Shown here one piece after another: positions 46,449-55,238 of a DNA stretch of 64,000 bases. Made by a program: the position numbers and the translations under genes. The first letter of the stretch is position 1. Each line of letters begins with the position of its first letter. Below the pieces are notes generated by a model that did no database searches, was not told the origin of the DNA, and worked only from the letters and a program-made list of their open reading frames with translations. Source of the stretch: Cognatundibacterium aquatile (GTDB taxonomy: Bacteria; Pseudomonadota; Gammaproteobacteria; Burkholderiales; Burkholderiaceae_D); contig NZ_JACOFT010000003.1 of assembly GCF_014699135.1 (NCBI RefSeq), positions 434,001 through 498,000 on the forward strand, given 5' to 3'.

Positions 46449-47579
46449 TTAGCTGCGACGTCGTAGCCACAACCATATTCCGCTGAGCATAAACAGCAGC
46501 GGCATTATCCCGGTAAGACTGATAAAAATTCTGCCCGCAATTCCAAATGCTTCTCCTGTATGTAAGGGGAAAAACCAGTTCAATACTAAGTTCCCGCCTT
46601 GTAGTCGCTCCGCATCTGTGATTTGTAATATGCTGGCGTCACGCATGTCGATAGCGATGCGGGTAGACCCTGCCCCTTTTCTGACTTCGTTGGGTTGGCG
46701 CATCCGCACTTCCAGCACGTTTGCGGATTTTGCCGGAAAAGTCAGACGGGTCATTTTTGCTGCAGGGAATTGTTGTTGTGCGACCGATAAAACTTGGTGA
46801 AGGGGGAGTGCTCGATTTTCTGCAGATGTCTGCTCAGTTTTTTTGACTTGCGTCGAGATGGGCATGATCTGCGCGATCAGCGGCGTTATCCATTGGGGAA
46901 AGTTAAAGTAGATTCCCGTTATTGCAAGAGTAAGAAACACAGGTGCAAAGTAAAACCCTGCCGCCCGGTGCAGCCGGAAATTCAGTGCGCGCCAACTGAC
47001 GAATTTACCTGTGGTTAATGCTTGTCGCAGCGCTTGCCAGCGTGCTTTGGGCCACCAGAGCAGAATGCCCGATAAACTCAGCATAACGATGATGATGGCT
47101 GCGATCGATAAAATGAATTTCCCAGTTTCCCCTGCCAGCAAATAATGATGCAAATGAAAAATTGTTGGCATGATTTGCTCACGGCTGAAGCCGCTCTTAC
47201 CCCAATATCGCTCACCCAGAATGGCGCCGGTATCAGGATTCAGCATGAGTTGACGAGATACCCCTTTTTCTTTGTCAGCGCTTAATTTATACCAGACGAC
47301 CATCGCATGCTGGTTATCTTCCGGCAATTCGATACGGCTCGGTGCGGACGCTTGTGTTTCCGAAAGTTTTGCCAGCAAACGTTGCAGGTCGTCAGGACGT
47401 TGTGCGAGCGGCGCTTTCTGAGTATTTGCCGATACAGTCAGTAATCCGGGGTTGAGCCACTGATCAATTTCATGCCGCCAGCTGAGTACGCTGCCGGTTA
47501 GTCCCAACAGCACAAAGAAGAGGCCTGCCGTCATTGCAAAGCATAAGTGCAGACGTCGGAAAATTTTTTTATACGACAT
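46449..47579 (-). CDS. PepSY-associated membrane protein (PiuB-like)
   Basis: A 376-residue inner membrane protein with four predicted helices: FAMTAGLFFVLLGLTGSVLSWRHEID near the N-terminus, IIIVMLSLSGILLWWPKA, VFLTLAITGIYFNFP and ISLTGIMPLLFMLSGIWLWLRR at the end. The His residues in SWRHE and FHLHHYLLAGE fit haem or metal coordination in PepSY_TM proteins, which act as reductases or accessory factors for siderophore-iron. Start ATG at 47579 (MSYKKIFRRLH) is preferred; a longer frame to 47609 would overlap the terminator hairpin. It lies downstream of the siderophore receptor. Confidence 0.9.
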   Translation of the reverse strand: MSYKKIFRRLHLCFAMTAGLFFVLLGLTGSVLSWRHEIDQWLNPGLLTVSANTQKAPLAQRPDDLQRLLAKLSETQASAPSRIELPEDNQHAMVVWYKLSADKEKGVSRQLMLNPDTGAILGERYWGKSGFSREQIMPTIFHLHHYLLAGETGKFILSIAAIIIVMLSLSGILLWWPKARWQALRQALTTGKFVSWRALNFRLHRAAGFYFAPVFLTLAITGIYFNFPQWITPLIAQIMPISTQVKKTEQTSAENRALPLHQVLSVAQQQFPAAKMTRLTFPAKSANVLEVRMRQPNEVRKGAGSTRIAIDMRDASILQITDAERLQGGNLVLNWFFPLHTGEAFGIAGRIFISLTGIMPLLFMLSGIWLWLRRRS

Positions 47580-47592
47580 GGCTATGTAATAA

Positions 47593-47624
47593 ATAAAAAA
47601 GCACCGCAAGGTTGCGGTGCGTTT
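47593..47624 (-). terminator. Terminator/attenuator between receptor and PepSY genes
   Basis: On the minus strand, stem GCACCGCAA/TTGCGGTGC followed by a T-run, 35 bases after the receptor stop and about 15 bases before the PepSY ATG. It would reduce PepSY expression relative to the receptor. Confidence 0.8.
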
Positions 47625-47657
47625 GATTGGGGGAGATTATTTCAACGCGTCTGCGTG

Positions 47658-49757
47658 TTAAAAGCGGTAGCGTGTCGTCATATACAGACCCCGGCTTTCA
47701 CCCGGCATATTGTAGTCATTCGCGCCACTGTGAGCGGCGACAAAATAACGGCGATTGAACAGATTACGCAGGCTGACATTGAATTCCAGTTTTCCGGCCT
47801 GATAACCGGTTGCCAGGTTAATAACGGTGTAGCCCGGTAAGGTAACGAGATTGTCCGGCGACGCATAACGTGCCGATTCTGCACGTCCGCCACCGGCAAC
47901 ATACCATGCCGGATTGATTGTATATTTCAGCCACAGGTTGGCGCTATGTTTCGGCGTAAGTGCTGAGGTATTGCCTTTGAACGGTGTGCCGGCACTGGTG
48001 AGTTCTGTGGATTCGAGAATCTCACCGCGCATGTAGGCATAACCGGCGAGTATGTCCCAGCCTTTGGCGATCTCGCCTGTGTACTGCAGTTCTACACCTT
48101 TCGTGCCTTGTTTGCCGACAGGCAGAGAAGCATTTTTATTCAGCGGATCCTGTACCTGTACGTTATTCTGGCGCATGTCGAATACGGCGAGTGTCAGACT
48201 TGCTTTGGCATCGATGTCGAGCTTTAAGCCTATCTCGTTATTCGTCGTTTTCGTTGGCTCTAGCTTGTCGGTGTTGGTACGTATCGTAAAGGTGTCGGCC
48301 AGTGGCTGGAATGAGGTGCTATTGCTGGCGTAAAAGCTTAACGCATCGCTGGCGTGATAGACAAAGCCAAGTCGGGGCGCGAAATTATTATCCTGGCGAG
48401 ATTGATCCAGATTCTTTGAAGTGCGGTCATCGCGATTCTGGCGCAAACTGTCGTAGCGCAGACCTGCCAGAATTTTCCATTGTGGCGTCAGGCTGATCAA
48501 ATCCTGCACATACGCCGCAGCAAACTCGTAGCGGTTCAATGTATTGGTTCCCGGAACAAGTGTCGTCGGCATTGCCGCTAAATTGACTCTGACCGGCTGG
48601 AATAAATTGTAGGTCGCGACGTTATTCCGGCTCCAGAGAATTTCTTCTTTGTCTTGTGCCCCTAATTCCACGCCGTACATCAACTGATGGCGCGTGTCAC
48701 CCCATTGCGCTTTTTGAGATAACTCGGTTTGCCAGTAAGTGCCGTTCTCATTACGTAATCGCTTGGATTGGCCGATGGATACCGTCGGTGTTGCGCCGTC
48801 TTTAATGTCACCGATACCGGTGTAATTTCTGTCAAGTTTGAAATCATAAGAGCGGATCGCGCTGTGTAGCGAGAGGCTCTCGTTAATTGTATGGTCGAGG
48901 GTAATTGTGCCGCTGACGACATCTGATTGCACATAGCCAACATCACTCGCATTTGCTGCACCATAAAAGGTATTGACAGGGACATCTACGGGACGGCCAC
49001 GGTAGGCTGGTAAGCCCTGATCTGCGATGCGTTTGTCTTTCAGATAGTCGGCTTGAGCCGTGATGCGTGTTGCAGGACTCAGCTGCCAGGTTACAGAAGG
49101 TGCAACAGCCTGACGCTTGAGTGAAAACTGATCGCGGAAATTACTGCTGTCTTCCAGCGCGCCGTTAATACGGAAATTCAGTTGTTCACTGGCGCCGCCC
49201 ACATCGAAGCTAGTGCGCTTCTGACCTTGTGAACTCAGACTCAGTGCAACCTCAGATTCCGGATGCGCTTGCGGCTTTTTGGTGATGCGATTGATCAGCC
49301 CGCCGGCAGAACCACGGCCATACAACACCGATGCAGGGCCTTTCAGCACTTCAATACGTTCAATATTCGATAAATCGCGGAAGTACATCGCGTCATCGCG
49401 GATACCGTCGATGTACTGATCGTAAATGGCGGTAAAGCCGCGAATGGCGACCTGATCGCGCTGACCATCACCAACGCTGAAGCTGAGCCCGACCACATTT
49501 TGCAAGGCGTCCTGAACCGAGCTGGCATTTTGTTCGCGCATGACGATGTCTGGCACGACGTTAACAATTTGTGGAATATTGCGCAGAGCAATTTTTTGTC
49601 TGGTTGCGCTGCTGGCTTCAGTAACATCGTATTGCTCTGTTTTTTCGGCTTTAACCTTTACCTGAATTTCCGGCAGTTGATTGTCTGCTTGCACATAGCT
49701 TGAAAATAGCCCACCAGCCAGAATGCCGGCAATCGTTTTTAATTGAAAGTTCTTCAT
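47658..49757 (-). CDS. TonB-dependent siderophore receptor (Fiu/catecholate type)
   Basis: A 699-residue outer membrane receptor. Signal peptide ends at SSYVQA (about 24). A TonB box-like EIQVKV lies at about 30, then the plug domain (IPQIVNVVPDIVMREQNASSVQDALQNVVG, RGFTAIYDQYIDGIRDDAMYFRDLSNIERIEVLKGPASVLYGRGSAGGLIN; residues 55-170), and a 22-stranded barrel ending RGLYMTTRYRF with the terminal Phe. The plug and length most resemble Fiu and related catecholate receptors; the ligand specificity is an inference. A Fur-box/promoter lies upstream at 49877-49914, so it is iron-repressed. Confidence 0.92.
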   Translation of the reverse strand: MKNFQLKTIAGILAGGLFSSYVQADNQLPEIQVKVKAEKTEQYDVTEASSATRQKIALRNIPQIVNVVPDIVMREQNASSVQDALQNVVGLSFSVGDGQRDQVAIRGFTAIYDQYIDGIRDDAMYFRDLSNIERIEVLKGPASVLYGRGSAGGLINRITKKPQAHPESEVALSLSSQGQKRTSFDVGGASEQLNFRINGALEDSSNFRDQFSLKRQAVAPSVTWQLSPATRITAQADYLKDKRIADQGLPAYRGRPVDVPVNTFYGAANASDVGYVQSDVVSGTITLDHTINESLSLHSAIRSYDFKLDRNYTGIGDIKDGATPTVSIGQSKRLRNENGTYWQTELSQKAQWGDTRHQLMYGVELGAQDKEEILWSRNNVATYNLFQPVRVNLAAMPTTLVPGTNTLNRYEFAAAYVQDLISLTPQWKILAGLRYDSLRQNRDDRTSKNLDQSRQDNNFAPRLGFVYHASDALSFYASNSTSFQPLADTFTIRTNTDKLEPTKTTNNEIGLKLDIDAKASLTLAVFDMRQNNVQVQDPLNKNASLPVGKQGTKGVELQYTGEIAKGWDILAGYAYMRGEILESTELTSAGTPFKGNTSALTPKHSANLWLKYTINPAWYVAGGGRAESARYASPDNLVTLPGYTVINLATGYQAGKLEFNVSLRNLFNRRYFVAAHSGANDYNMPGESRGLYMTTRYRF

Positions 49758-49876
49758 ATCGGAATTGAGAGAGATCGTCGTTACACAGTTGCTGCTTCTT
49801 ACATTGCGTTGGCGAATAAACGCGACGTAGCCGGGAATCGACCTGATGGGGTATTCAGCAAGAGCAAGTGCTGAAT

Positions 49877-49905
49877 ATATTAACGCAAATGAGAATGATT
49901 CGCAA
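49877..49905 (-). promoter_or_regulatory. Receptor promoter
   Basis: On the minus strand -35 TTGCGA (49905-49900), a 17-base spacer and -10 TAATAT (49882-49877). The receptor ATG lies about 120 bases downstream. The spacer contains the Fur box. Confidence 0.75.
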
Positions 49906-49914
49906 TAATGATTG
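49885..49914. promoter_or_regulatory. Fur box(es)
   Basis: GCAAATGAGAATGATTCGC (49885-49903) matches the 19-base Fur operator in the AATGAGAATNATT form, with a second partly overlapping AATAATGATT (49905-49914). Fur-Fe(II) here would block the promoter and repress the receptor in high iron. Confidence 0.8.
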
Positions 49915-50141
49915 TGTGCGTGTTGTTTTATTGATTCAGGCGTGGAATTGTTGGTGGCAGGAAATTTTTAGGTAGGATGGGAGTGGCTTTTATAGCGTTT
50001 GTCAGTGTGCGCATCTCATTTTTTTATACACTTTTTTGCGCACTTCTTCTCTGACTTTTTATCTCATTTTTTTTGTATTCAAGCTACTGAACATTCCTGG
50101 ATATATGTCTGGCGTGAGGGGGGCTTTAGTTAATGACTTCA

Positions 50142-50900
50142 TCATTGCTTCAGCTGTTCTTTGATATTCGGTGCCAGGGATAAGATGATCAGCGCGATGG
50201 CCAGTGGCACGGTAGAAATAAAACCGACATGTTTAAAACCGGTTGCGCCGAGAATGCCGCCGATAAAAAATGCGATGACCAAGCGCAAGTGCAGGCGCAG
50301 TTTTTGCAGATTCGCGTTGATTTCCTGCTCGGGATGCAGCTCGTCTTTATTTTTATTCCAGTAAATCAGTTTCCCCATTTCTATACCGATGTCAGTCACC
50401 AGACCAGTCACATGCGTGGTGCGGATTTCGGCCCGTGAAATTTTGGTAATCAAGGCGTTTTGCAAGCCCATCAGATAACACAGCAGCACTGTTGTGAAAG
50501 AAACCGTCACGACCGCGTGTTCCTGTAATTCTGTGCCGACCAGACCGAACACCAGCAACAATACCGATTCCAGCAGCAGCACCGGGGTGTACATATAACG
50601 CATGTGATTACGTTTTGCATAGTTCACCATCAGCGAGGTGCAGGCAGCGCCCCAGCCAAATGCAATCAGCATAAAGATAGACGCAAACGCCGGAATAAAT
50701 TTTCCCAATACCAGATCGTCGGCGGCGCTCGAAATCATGCCTGACATGTGCGACGTGTATTGGCCGACGGCTAGAAAGCCACCAGCATTCACCGCACCGG
50801 CAATACAGGCGAGGGTAATGCCCAGATGCATATTCGAGCGCGGCGTTCTTTTGGGAGATGTCAGTTTGGCGAGGTAATTAATCGGAATGGAGATGGGCAT
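50142..50900 (-). CDS. YoaK family (DUF1275) membrane protein
   Basis: A 252-residue integral membrane protein. Family marks are LACIAGAVNAGGFLAVGQYTSHMSGMISSAADDLVLG at about residues 28-64 (positions 50709-50820), LLCYLMGLQNALITKISRAEIRTTHVTGLVTDIGIEMG and six hydrophobic segments. Its function is unknown, though members are annotated as transporter-like. The ATG at 50900 has AAGG upstream; an upstream extension of 25 residues to 50975 has no family support. It is divergent from the nag operon. Confidence 0.88.
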   Translation of the reverse strand: MPISIPINYLAKLTSPKRTPRSNMHLGITLACIAGAVNAGGFLAVGQYTSHMSGMISSAADDLVLGKFIPAFASIFMLIAFGWGAACTSLMVNYAKRNHMRYMYTPVLLLESVLLLVFGLVGTELQEHAVVTVSFTTVLLCYLMGLQNALITKISRAEIRTTHVTGLVTDIGIEMGKLIYWNKNKDELHPEQEINANLQKLRLHLRLVIAFFIGGILGATGFKHVGFISTVPLAIALIILSLAPNIKEQLKQ

Positions 50901-51046
50901 CGCAGACGGCCTTAAGTGATGAAAACCTGGTCTTAGTGTAACCGACACAGGGGCGTGCTGTGAATGTTCTGGCACGGTGTGTGCATTGCTAATAGAAAAA
51001 GATGATGCTTAGCTTGTGCTTAATTGAAATACCACTTAAATACCTA

Positions 51047-51075
51047 TTGACGACCACTATGAAAATAATTACATT
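51047..51075 (+). promoter_or_regulatory. nag operon promoter
   Basis: -35 TTGACG (51047-51052), 17-base spacer, -10 TACATT (51070-51075). The -35 is preceded by two AATACC repeats, AATACCACTT and AATACC (51028-51044), candidate binding sites for the GntR regulator encoded in the operon. Confidence 0.65.
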
Positions 51076-51177
51076 CGTACCTTGTTTTTCAGTGGAGCAA
51101 TCTCAGCCCGGAATTTCTGCATACGCGCAATACGGATCGGCTGAAGGAACCCGTTTCTCAGCGTGCCGCAAAAAAGG

Positions 51178-52119
51178 ATGAACAAACTCTTGATGACACA
51201 AGCGAAGACAAAAGCGCAGACAAAACCGTGCTGTGACACAGCACCTGCAATCGCTTACCTGATCGGCGTCGATGGTGGCGGTACTGGTACGCGGGTCGTG
51301 CTGGCAGACCCAGATGGAAAGCCACTGGCACGCGGCATAGCAGGGCCTTCAGCGCTTGCGCATGGCCGTCAACAGGCATGGGATGCGATTCTGCTGGCCA
51401 TCGATTATGCATTTGCACAGGCAAATCTGGCGCTCCCGGCCTTGTCTGTAATCGCTATAGCATGCGGCCTTTCTGGCGTGAATAATGCGCAATGGGCCGC
51501 CGAGCTGAAGACGCTTAATCCCGGCTTTGCGCTGTTGCTGACAGAAACCGATGCTGGTACAACCTTGATTGGTGCGCATCAGGGTGCGCCGGGCGCTGTG
51601 ATTGCACTCGGTACCGGCAGTGTCGGTGAGGTTTTGCAAAGCGATGGACAACGGCGTGAAGTCGGCGGCTGGGGTTTTCCTGTCAGCGATGAAGCCAGCG
51701 GGGCGTGGCTGGGAATGCGAGCCGTTAATTATCTGCAACGCGTGCTGGACGGCCGTGCCGCCACTAGCCGCTTTGCCGATGCGCTATACGCCCACTGCGG
51801 CGGCGACAAAGATGCCGTCTTTCGATGGCTGGCACAGGCGAACCAGACCCGTTATGCCGAAGTGGCACCGCTGGTCTTTCAACACGCGGCAGAATCAGCG
51901 TTCGCCCGCAGCATGTTGCTTGATGCCGGGCGCGAAGTAGAGGCGATTGCGGATGCGCTTGATCCCACACATACATTGCCGCTGGCGCTGTGCGGCGGGC
52001 TGGCCGCTGCGCTGATGCCGTTTCTGCCGGATACCTTGCGGCAAAGGGTACGCGCGCCTCTGGGCGATTCTGCCAGCGGTGCACTGATTTTGCTGCAACA
52101 ACATTTACGTTCAACCTGA
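51178..52119 (+). CDS. N-acetylglucosamine kinase-like protein (BadF/BadG/BcrA/BcrD ATPase fold)
   Basis: A 313-residue sugar kinase-type ATPase with phosphate-1 motif YLIGVDGGGTGTRVVLAD, phosphate-2 TETDAGTTLIGAHQGAPGAVIALGTGSVG and a GWGFPVSDEASGAWLG segment as in GlcNAc kinases of the BadF family. It phosphorylates GlcNAc to GlcNAc-6-P in the cytoplasm, the substrate for NagA encoded two genes downstream. The start is uncertain: candidates are GTG 51163, ATG 51178 and ATG 51193; the conserved core starts near residue 25 in any case. 26 bases separate it from the GntR gene. Confidence 0.88.
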   Translation: MNKLLMTQAKTKAQTKPCCDTAPAIAYLIGVDGGGTGTRVVLADPDGKPLARGIAGPSALAHGRQQAWDAILLAIDYAFAQANLALPALSVIAIACGLSGVNNAQWAAELKTLNPGFALLLTETDAGTTLIGAHQGAPGAVIALGTGSVGEVLQSDGQRREVGGWGFPVSDEASGAWLGMRAVNYLQRVLDGRAATSRFADALYAHCGGDKDAVFRWLAQANQTRYAEVAPLVFQHAAESAFARSMLLDAGREVEAIADALDPTHTLPLALCGGLAAALMPFLPDTLRQRVRAPLGDSASGALILLQQHLRST

Positions 52120-52145
52120 ATCCATACTGAAAAGATCGAGGCGAC

Positions 52146-52880
52146 ATGCTGTCTTCCCTGCGCGATTTCAAACCTGATAGCGACAATGCCACGCCCTTGT
52201 ATCTGCAACTGGCGAACAAGCTGGCACAAGGCATACAAAGCGGGCGCTGGCAGCCAGATGAGGCTTTGCCATCCGAGCGCCTGCTGGCAGAGACGCTGGA
52301 AATTTCGCGTGTCACCGCACGCAAGGCGCTGGCGATGTTATGCGAGCGTGGGTTGTTGAGCCGCAGACATGGTTCCGGCACCTACATCACCCCGAAACTG
52401 GAACAACCTTTATCCCGCCTCACCAGCTTCAGCGAGGAATTGCGTCAGCGTGGTTTTGTGCCCGGTTCGCGCTGGATACAACGTGAAAGCGGCATCGCTT
52501 CACCGGAGGAAATTTTGTCGCTGGGTTTATCGCCGAATACCGCGGTCTCGCGCCTGAAGCGCTTACGCACCGCAGACAATGTGGTTATGGCGATAGAAAC
52601 CACCACTATTCCGGCGGCGTATATGCCGCAGCCGCAACTGGTGACGGACAGTTTATACGGCTATCTCGATGCCCATCATTGCGCCCCGACACGCGCCTTG
52701 CAGCATATCCGCGCCATCAATGCGACCGCGGAACAGGCACACCTCGCAGATATCAAACCCGGCGCAGCGATGTTGTTCATTACCCGCATCGGTTATCTGC
52801 AAGATGGCACCGCAATCGAACTCACGCATTCGTATTGCCGCAGTGATTATTACGATTTTGTCGCGGAGTTATTCAGATGA
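52146..52880 (+). CDS. GntR/HutC-family regulator (NagR-like)
   Basis: A 244-residue regulator with an N-terminal GntR winged helix (PLYLQLANKLAQGIQSGRWQPDEALPSERLLAETLEISRVTARKAL) and a C-terminal UTRA effector domain (ending CRSDYYDFVAELFR). UTRA regulators near nagA bind GlcNAc-6-P or GlcN-6-P. It overlaps nagA by 4 bases (ATGA). GAGG precedes the start. It is likely the local repressor of this operon. Confidence 0.92.
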   Translation: MLSSLRDFKPDSDNATPLYLQLANKLAQGIQSGRWQPDEALPSERLLAETLEISRVTARKALAMLCERGLLSRRHGSGTYITPKLEQPLSRLTSFSEELRQRGFVPGSRWIQRESGIASPEEILSLGLSPNTAVSRLKRLRTADNVVMAIETTTIPAAYMPQPQLVTDSLYGYLDAHHCAPTRALQHIRAINATAEQAHLADIKPGAAMLFITRIGYLQDGTAIELTHSYCRSDYYDFVAELFR

Positions 52881-53983
52881 GCGATCAGCAATTACACGGA
52901 CAGATACTCACGCCGGATGGCTGGGTACACGGCACGATCAATTTCAGCGAAAAGATACAGCGTATCCAGAGCGCACCGCTGCGCGAAACCGCGCATTACA
53001 TCCTGCCCGGATTCATTGATCTGCACGTGCATGGTGCCGGTGGCAAAGACACGATGGAAGCGGGAAATGCAGTCGAAACCATCGCCCGCCTGCATGCGCA
53101 ACACGGCACCACCAGTTTGCTGGCAACCACCATGACCGCACCGCTGAGCGATATTGAGGCAGCGTTGAGTGCAATACAACCGCTGATACAGCAGCGTCCC
53201 GCCGGTACCGCACGCGTGCTGGGTGTGCATCTGGAAGGGCCGTATATCAATCCGGGCAAACTCGGTGCCCAGCCTGCCTTTGCGGGCATAGGTTCGGTAG
53301 CGCAGGTGCAGGCGCTTGATGCGATTGCGGCCATCAAACTGATTACCTTAGCGCCTGAAATGGAAGGCCATCTGGCGCTGGTGCGCGAGTTAACGGCGCT
53401 GGGCATACGGGTGCAGCTCGGTCACAGCACCGGCAGTTATGAAGAAGGGGTCGCCGCGCTGGAGAACGGTGCCAGTGGCTTTACGCATTTGTACAACGCC
53501 ATGTCACGGCTTGATCACCGCGCGCCCGGCATGGTCGGCGCAGCGCTCGCGCATGCGCAGTTTTCAGAAATTATTCCCGACCTGCTGCATGTGCATCCGG
53601 GCGCGATTAAAGCCGCATTAAGAGCGATACCGTATTTGTATTGCGTGACTGATTCAACCGCCGCCACCGGCATGCCTGATGGCGAATACATGCTGGGGCG
53701 GCAACGTGTGCATAAATGTCTGGGCGGTGTGCGTCTGGCCGATGGTTCGCTGGCGGGTAGTGCGCTGACGATGGATCAGGCTCTGCGCAATCTGGTCAGC
53801 ATAGGCCTGACGCTGGATGACGCTGCACGCCGGGTTTCCACCTATGCCGCTGATTATCTCGGGCTGCCTGAACGTGGCCGCTTAGCGCCGGGCGCATTTG
53901 CCGATATCGTCGTACTTGATCAGGACTTGCAACTGCTGGCCGTTTATACCGAAGGAGAAAAGATTGAATTCGCAAATGCTTAA
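52877..53983 (+). CDS. nagA: N-acetylglucosamine-6-phosphate deacetylase
   Basis: A 368-residue amidohydrolase. Metal-binding and active-site marks are LPGFIDLHVHGAGGKDTMEAG, HLEGPYINPGKLGAQ, LGHSTGSYEEGVAALENGASGFTHLYNAMS, and VTDSTAATGMPDG containing the catalytic Asp. It converts GlcNAc-6-P to GlcN-6-P plus acetate. Length is typical. Translation is coupled to both upstream (4-base overlap) and downstream genes. Confidence 0.95.
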   Translation: MSDQQLHGQILTPDGWVHGTINFSEKIQRIQSAPLRETAHYILPGFIDLHVHGAGGKDTMEAGNAVETIARLHAQHGTTSLLATTMTAPLSDIEAALSAIQPLIQQRPAGTARVLGVHLEGPYINPGKLGAQPAFAGIGSVAQVQALDAIAAIKLITLAPEMEGHLALVRELTALGIRVQLGHSTGSYEEGVAALENGASGFTHLYNAMSRLDHRAPGMVGAALAHAQFSEIIPDLLHVHPGAIKAALRAIPYLYCVTDSTAATGMPDGEYMLGRQRVHKCLGGVRLADGSLAGSALTMDQALRNLVSIGLTLDDAARRVSTYAADYLGLPERGRLAPGAFADIVVLDQDLQLLAVYTEGEKIEFANA

Positions 53984-54986
53984 AGAAGCCTGTGCTTCAG
54001 CAGAACAGGTCGCCATACAACTGACGCACGATGGCGATCGTTATGCACAGCTGGGGGCGCATTTGCGGGCGCAGCCACCGTCGTCGGTGCTGACGATTGC
54101 GCGCGGCAGTTCTGATCATGCCAGCAATTACGCGGCGTATCTGATCATGGCGCGTCTGGGTCGTATCGTCGCATCGTTGCCGCTGTCACTGGTGACCTTG
54201 AATCATGCGCCTTTGCAGGTCAACGATGCGCTGGCGATTGCGATTTCACAATCGGGACAAAGCCCCGATGTGGTTGAACCCATGCGCTATTTCCGTGATG
54301 CCGGGGCGACCACGGTGGCGCTGGTGAATGATGCCAGCTCACCATTAGCGGCGGCAGCAGAATGGACGATGCCTTTGCATGCAGGGCCGGAACGCAGCGT
54401 GGCCGCCACCAAAAGTTTCATCACCTCGCTGGTGGCGGCAGCCCGTCTGGTCGCGCATTGGCAAAACGATGCGGTATTGCTGAACGCGATAGAACAATTA
54501 CCCGCCGCGCTTGATGCTGCCAGCAAAACAGACTGGTCGGCAGCGCTGGATGTGCTGGTACCGACGCAACGCATGATGGTGGTCGGCCGCGGTATCAGTT
54601 TTTCGGTGGCGCTTGAAGCAGCGTTGAAATTCAAGGAAACTTCGGCCATACAGGCAGAAGCGTTCAGTGGCGCAGAAATCAAACATGGCCCGATGGCCTT
54701 GATCGATGAAGGTTATCCATTGCTGATATTGGCGACCCGCGGCCCGGCACAGGAAAGTTTGATCCGGCTCGCAGAAGACATGCGTGGCCGCGGCGCCGAT
54801 GTGTTGCTGGCCGCGCCAGATAATGTACGCGAACGCAACCTGACTCTGCCCGTGGGAGCGACGCCGGATCTTGATCCCATCGTCGCGATTCAGGCGTTTT
54901 ATGTGATGGCGGCGCAACTGGCGGTTGCGCGTGGGTTGGATCCTGATCAGCCGCGCCATTTGAGCAAAGTGACCAGAACCAGTTAA
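53964..54986 (+). CDS. SIS-domain glucosamine-6-phosphate deaminase (NagB-II type)
   Basis: A 340-residue protein with two SIS sugar-phosphate domains. Motifs: TIARGSSDHASNYAAYL (about 45-62), AISQSGQSPDVVEPMRYFR, GPERSVAATKSFITSL, EAFSGAEIKHGPMALID. It resembles the isomerase half of GlmS, and in a nagA-linked context fits NagB-II, which makes fructose-6-P and ammonia. I choose TTG 53964 because AAGGAG lies 6 bases upstream (overlap with nagA 20 bases); ATG 53976 is the alternative and lacks that spacing. Confidence 0.87.
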   Translation: MNSQMLKEACASAEQVAIQLTHDGDRYAQLGAHLRAQPPSSVLTIARGSSDHASNYAAYLIMARLGRIVASLPLSLVTLNHAPLQVNDALAIAISQSGQSPDVVEPMRYFRDAGATTVALVNDASSPLAAAAEWTMPLHAGPERSVAATKSFITSLVAAARLVAHWQNDAVLLNAIEQLPAALDAASKTDWSAALDVLVPTQRMMVVGRGISFSVALEAALKFKETSAIQAEAFSGAEIKHGPMALIDEGYPLLILATRGPAQESLIRLAEDMRGRGADVLLAAPDNVRERNLTLPVGATPDLDPIVAIQAFYVMAAQLAVARGLDPDQPRHLSKVTRTS

Positions 54987-55018
54987 ATCAGCGAAATCAT
55001 CGGATTAGAGCCATATAT

Positions 55019-55098
55019 ATACTCCCCCCAGTATGTTTTAAGCCCCTTATTCTATGCTGACAATAGGGGTGTTTTGTATAAAAACAGGGGGAGTATCC
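55019..55098. repeat. Dispersed intergenic element, copy 2, with ATACT-CCCCCC-AGTAT
   Basis: An 80-base element beginning with the inverted repeat ATACTCCCCCCAGTAT and ending GGGGGAGTAT. In the reverse orientation of the copy at 37777 the blocks TACTCCC, AGTAT, TTTTAA, CCCCTT, TATGCTGA, AATA and GTTTT are in the same order. The TACT-C6-AGTA pattern is like operators of CsoR/RcnR-type repressors. It lies between the NagB-II gene and the GH3 gene. Confidence 0.7.
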
Positions 55099-55142
55099 AT
55101 CTTCAGGCGCATGTGCCGGGTCGGAACAAGACCGGCAATAGC

Positions 55143-55223
55143 AGTAACATCAGCAATATCAGCAATATCAGCAACATCAGCAACATCAGCAACATCAGCA
55201 ACATCAGCAACATCAGTAACACC
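55143..55223 (+). repeat. 9-base tandem repeat (about nine units)
   Basis: Nine consecutive 9-base units of the form AGCAACATC (two are AGCAATATC, the edge units AGTAACATC and AGTAACACC). It lies immediately before the GH3 start. In the coding frame it would read Ser-Asn-Ile repeats, but no plausible start lies upstream of it. Confidence 0.9.
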
Positions 55224-55238
55224 AGCCACCAGATACCT

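Larger units (their letters stand above)
49758..50141. other. Intergenic region holding the receptor promoter
   Basis: About 380 bases between the receptor gene and the YoaK-like gene (both minus strand). It holds the Fur box and promoter at 49877-49914; no gene is seen in the remainder. Confidence 0.5.

Noticed and set aside
55143..55223. Possible CRISPR-like repeats
   Set aside because: The units are 9 bases long and directly adjacent, with no spacers; this is a simple tandem repeat.
55074..55238. Longer GH3 frame beginning at TTG 55074 and reading through the Ser-Asn-Ile repeat
   Set aside because: It begins inside the palindromic element, has no ribosome-binding site and adds 55 low-complexity residues not expected in NagZ-like proteins. 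The ATG at 55239 is preferred.
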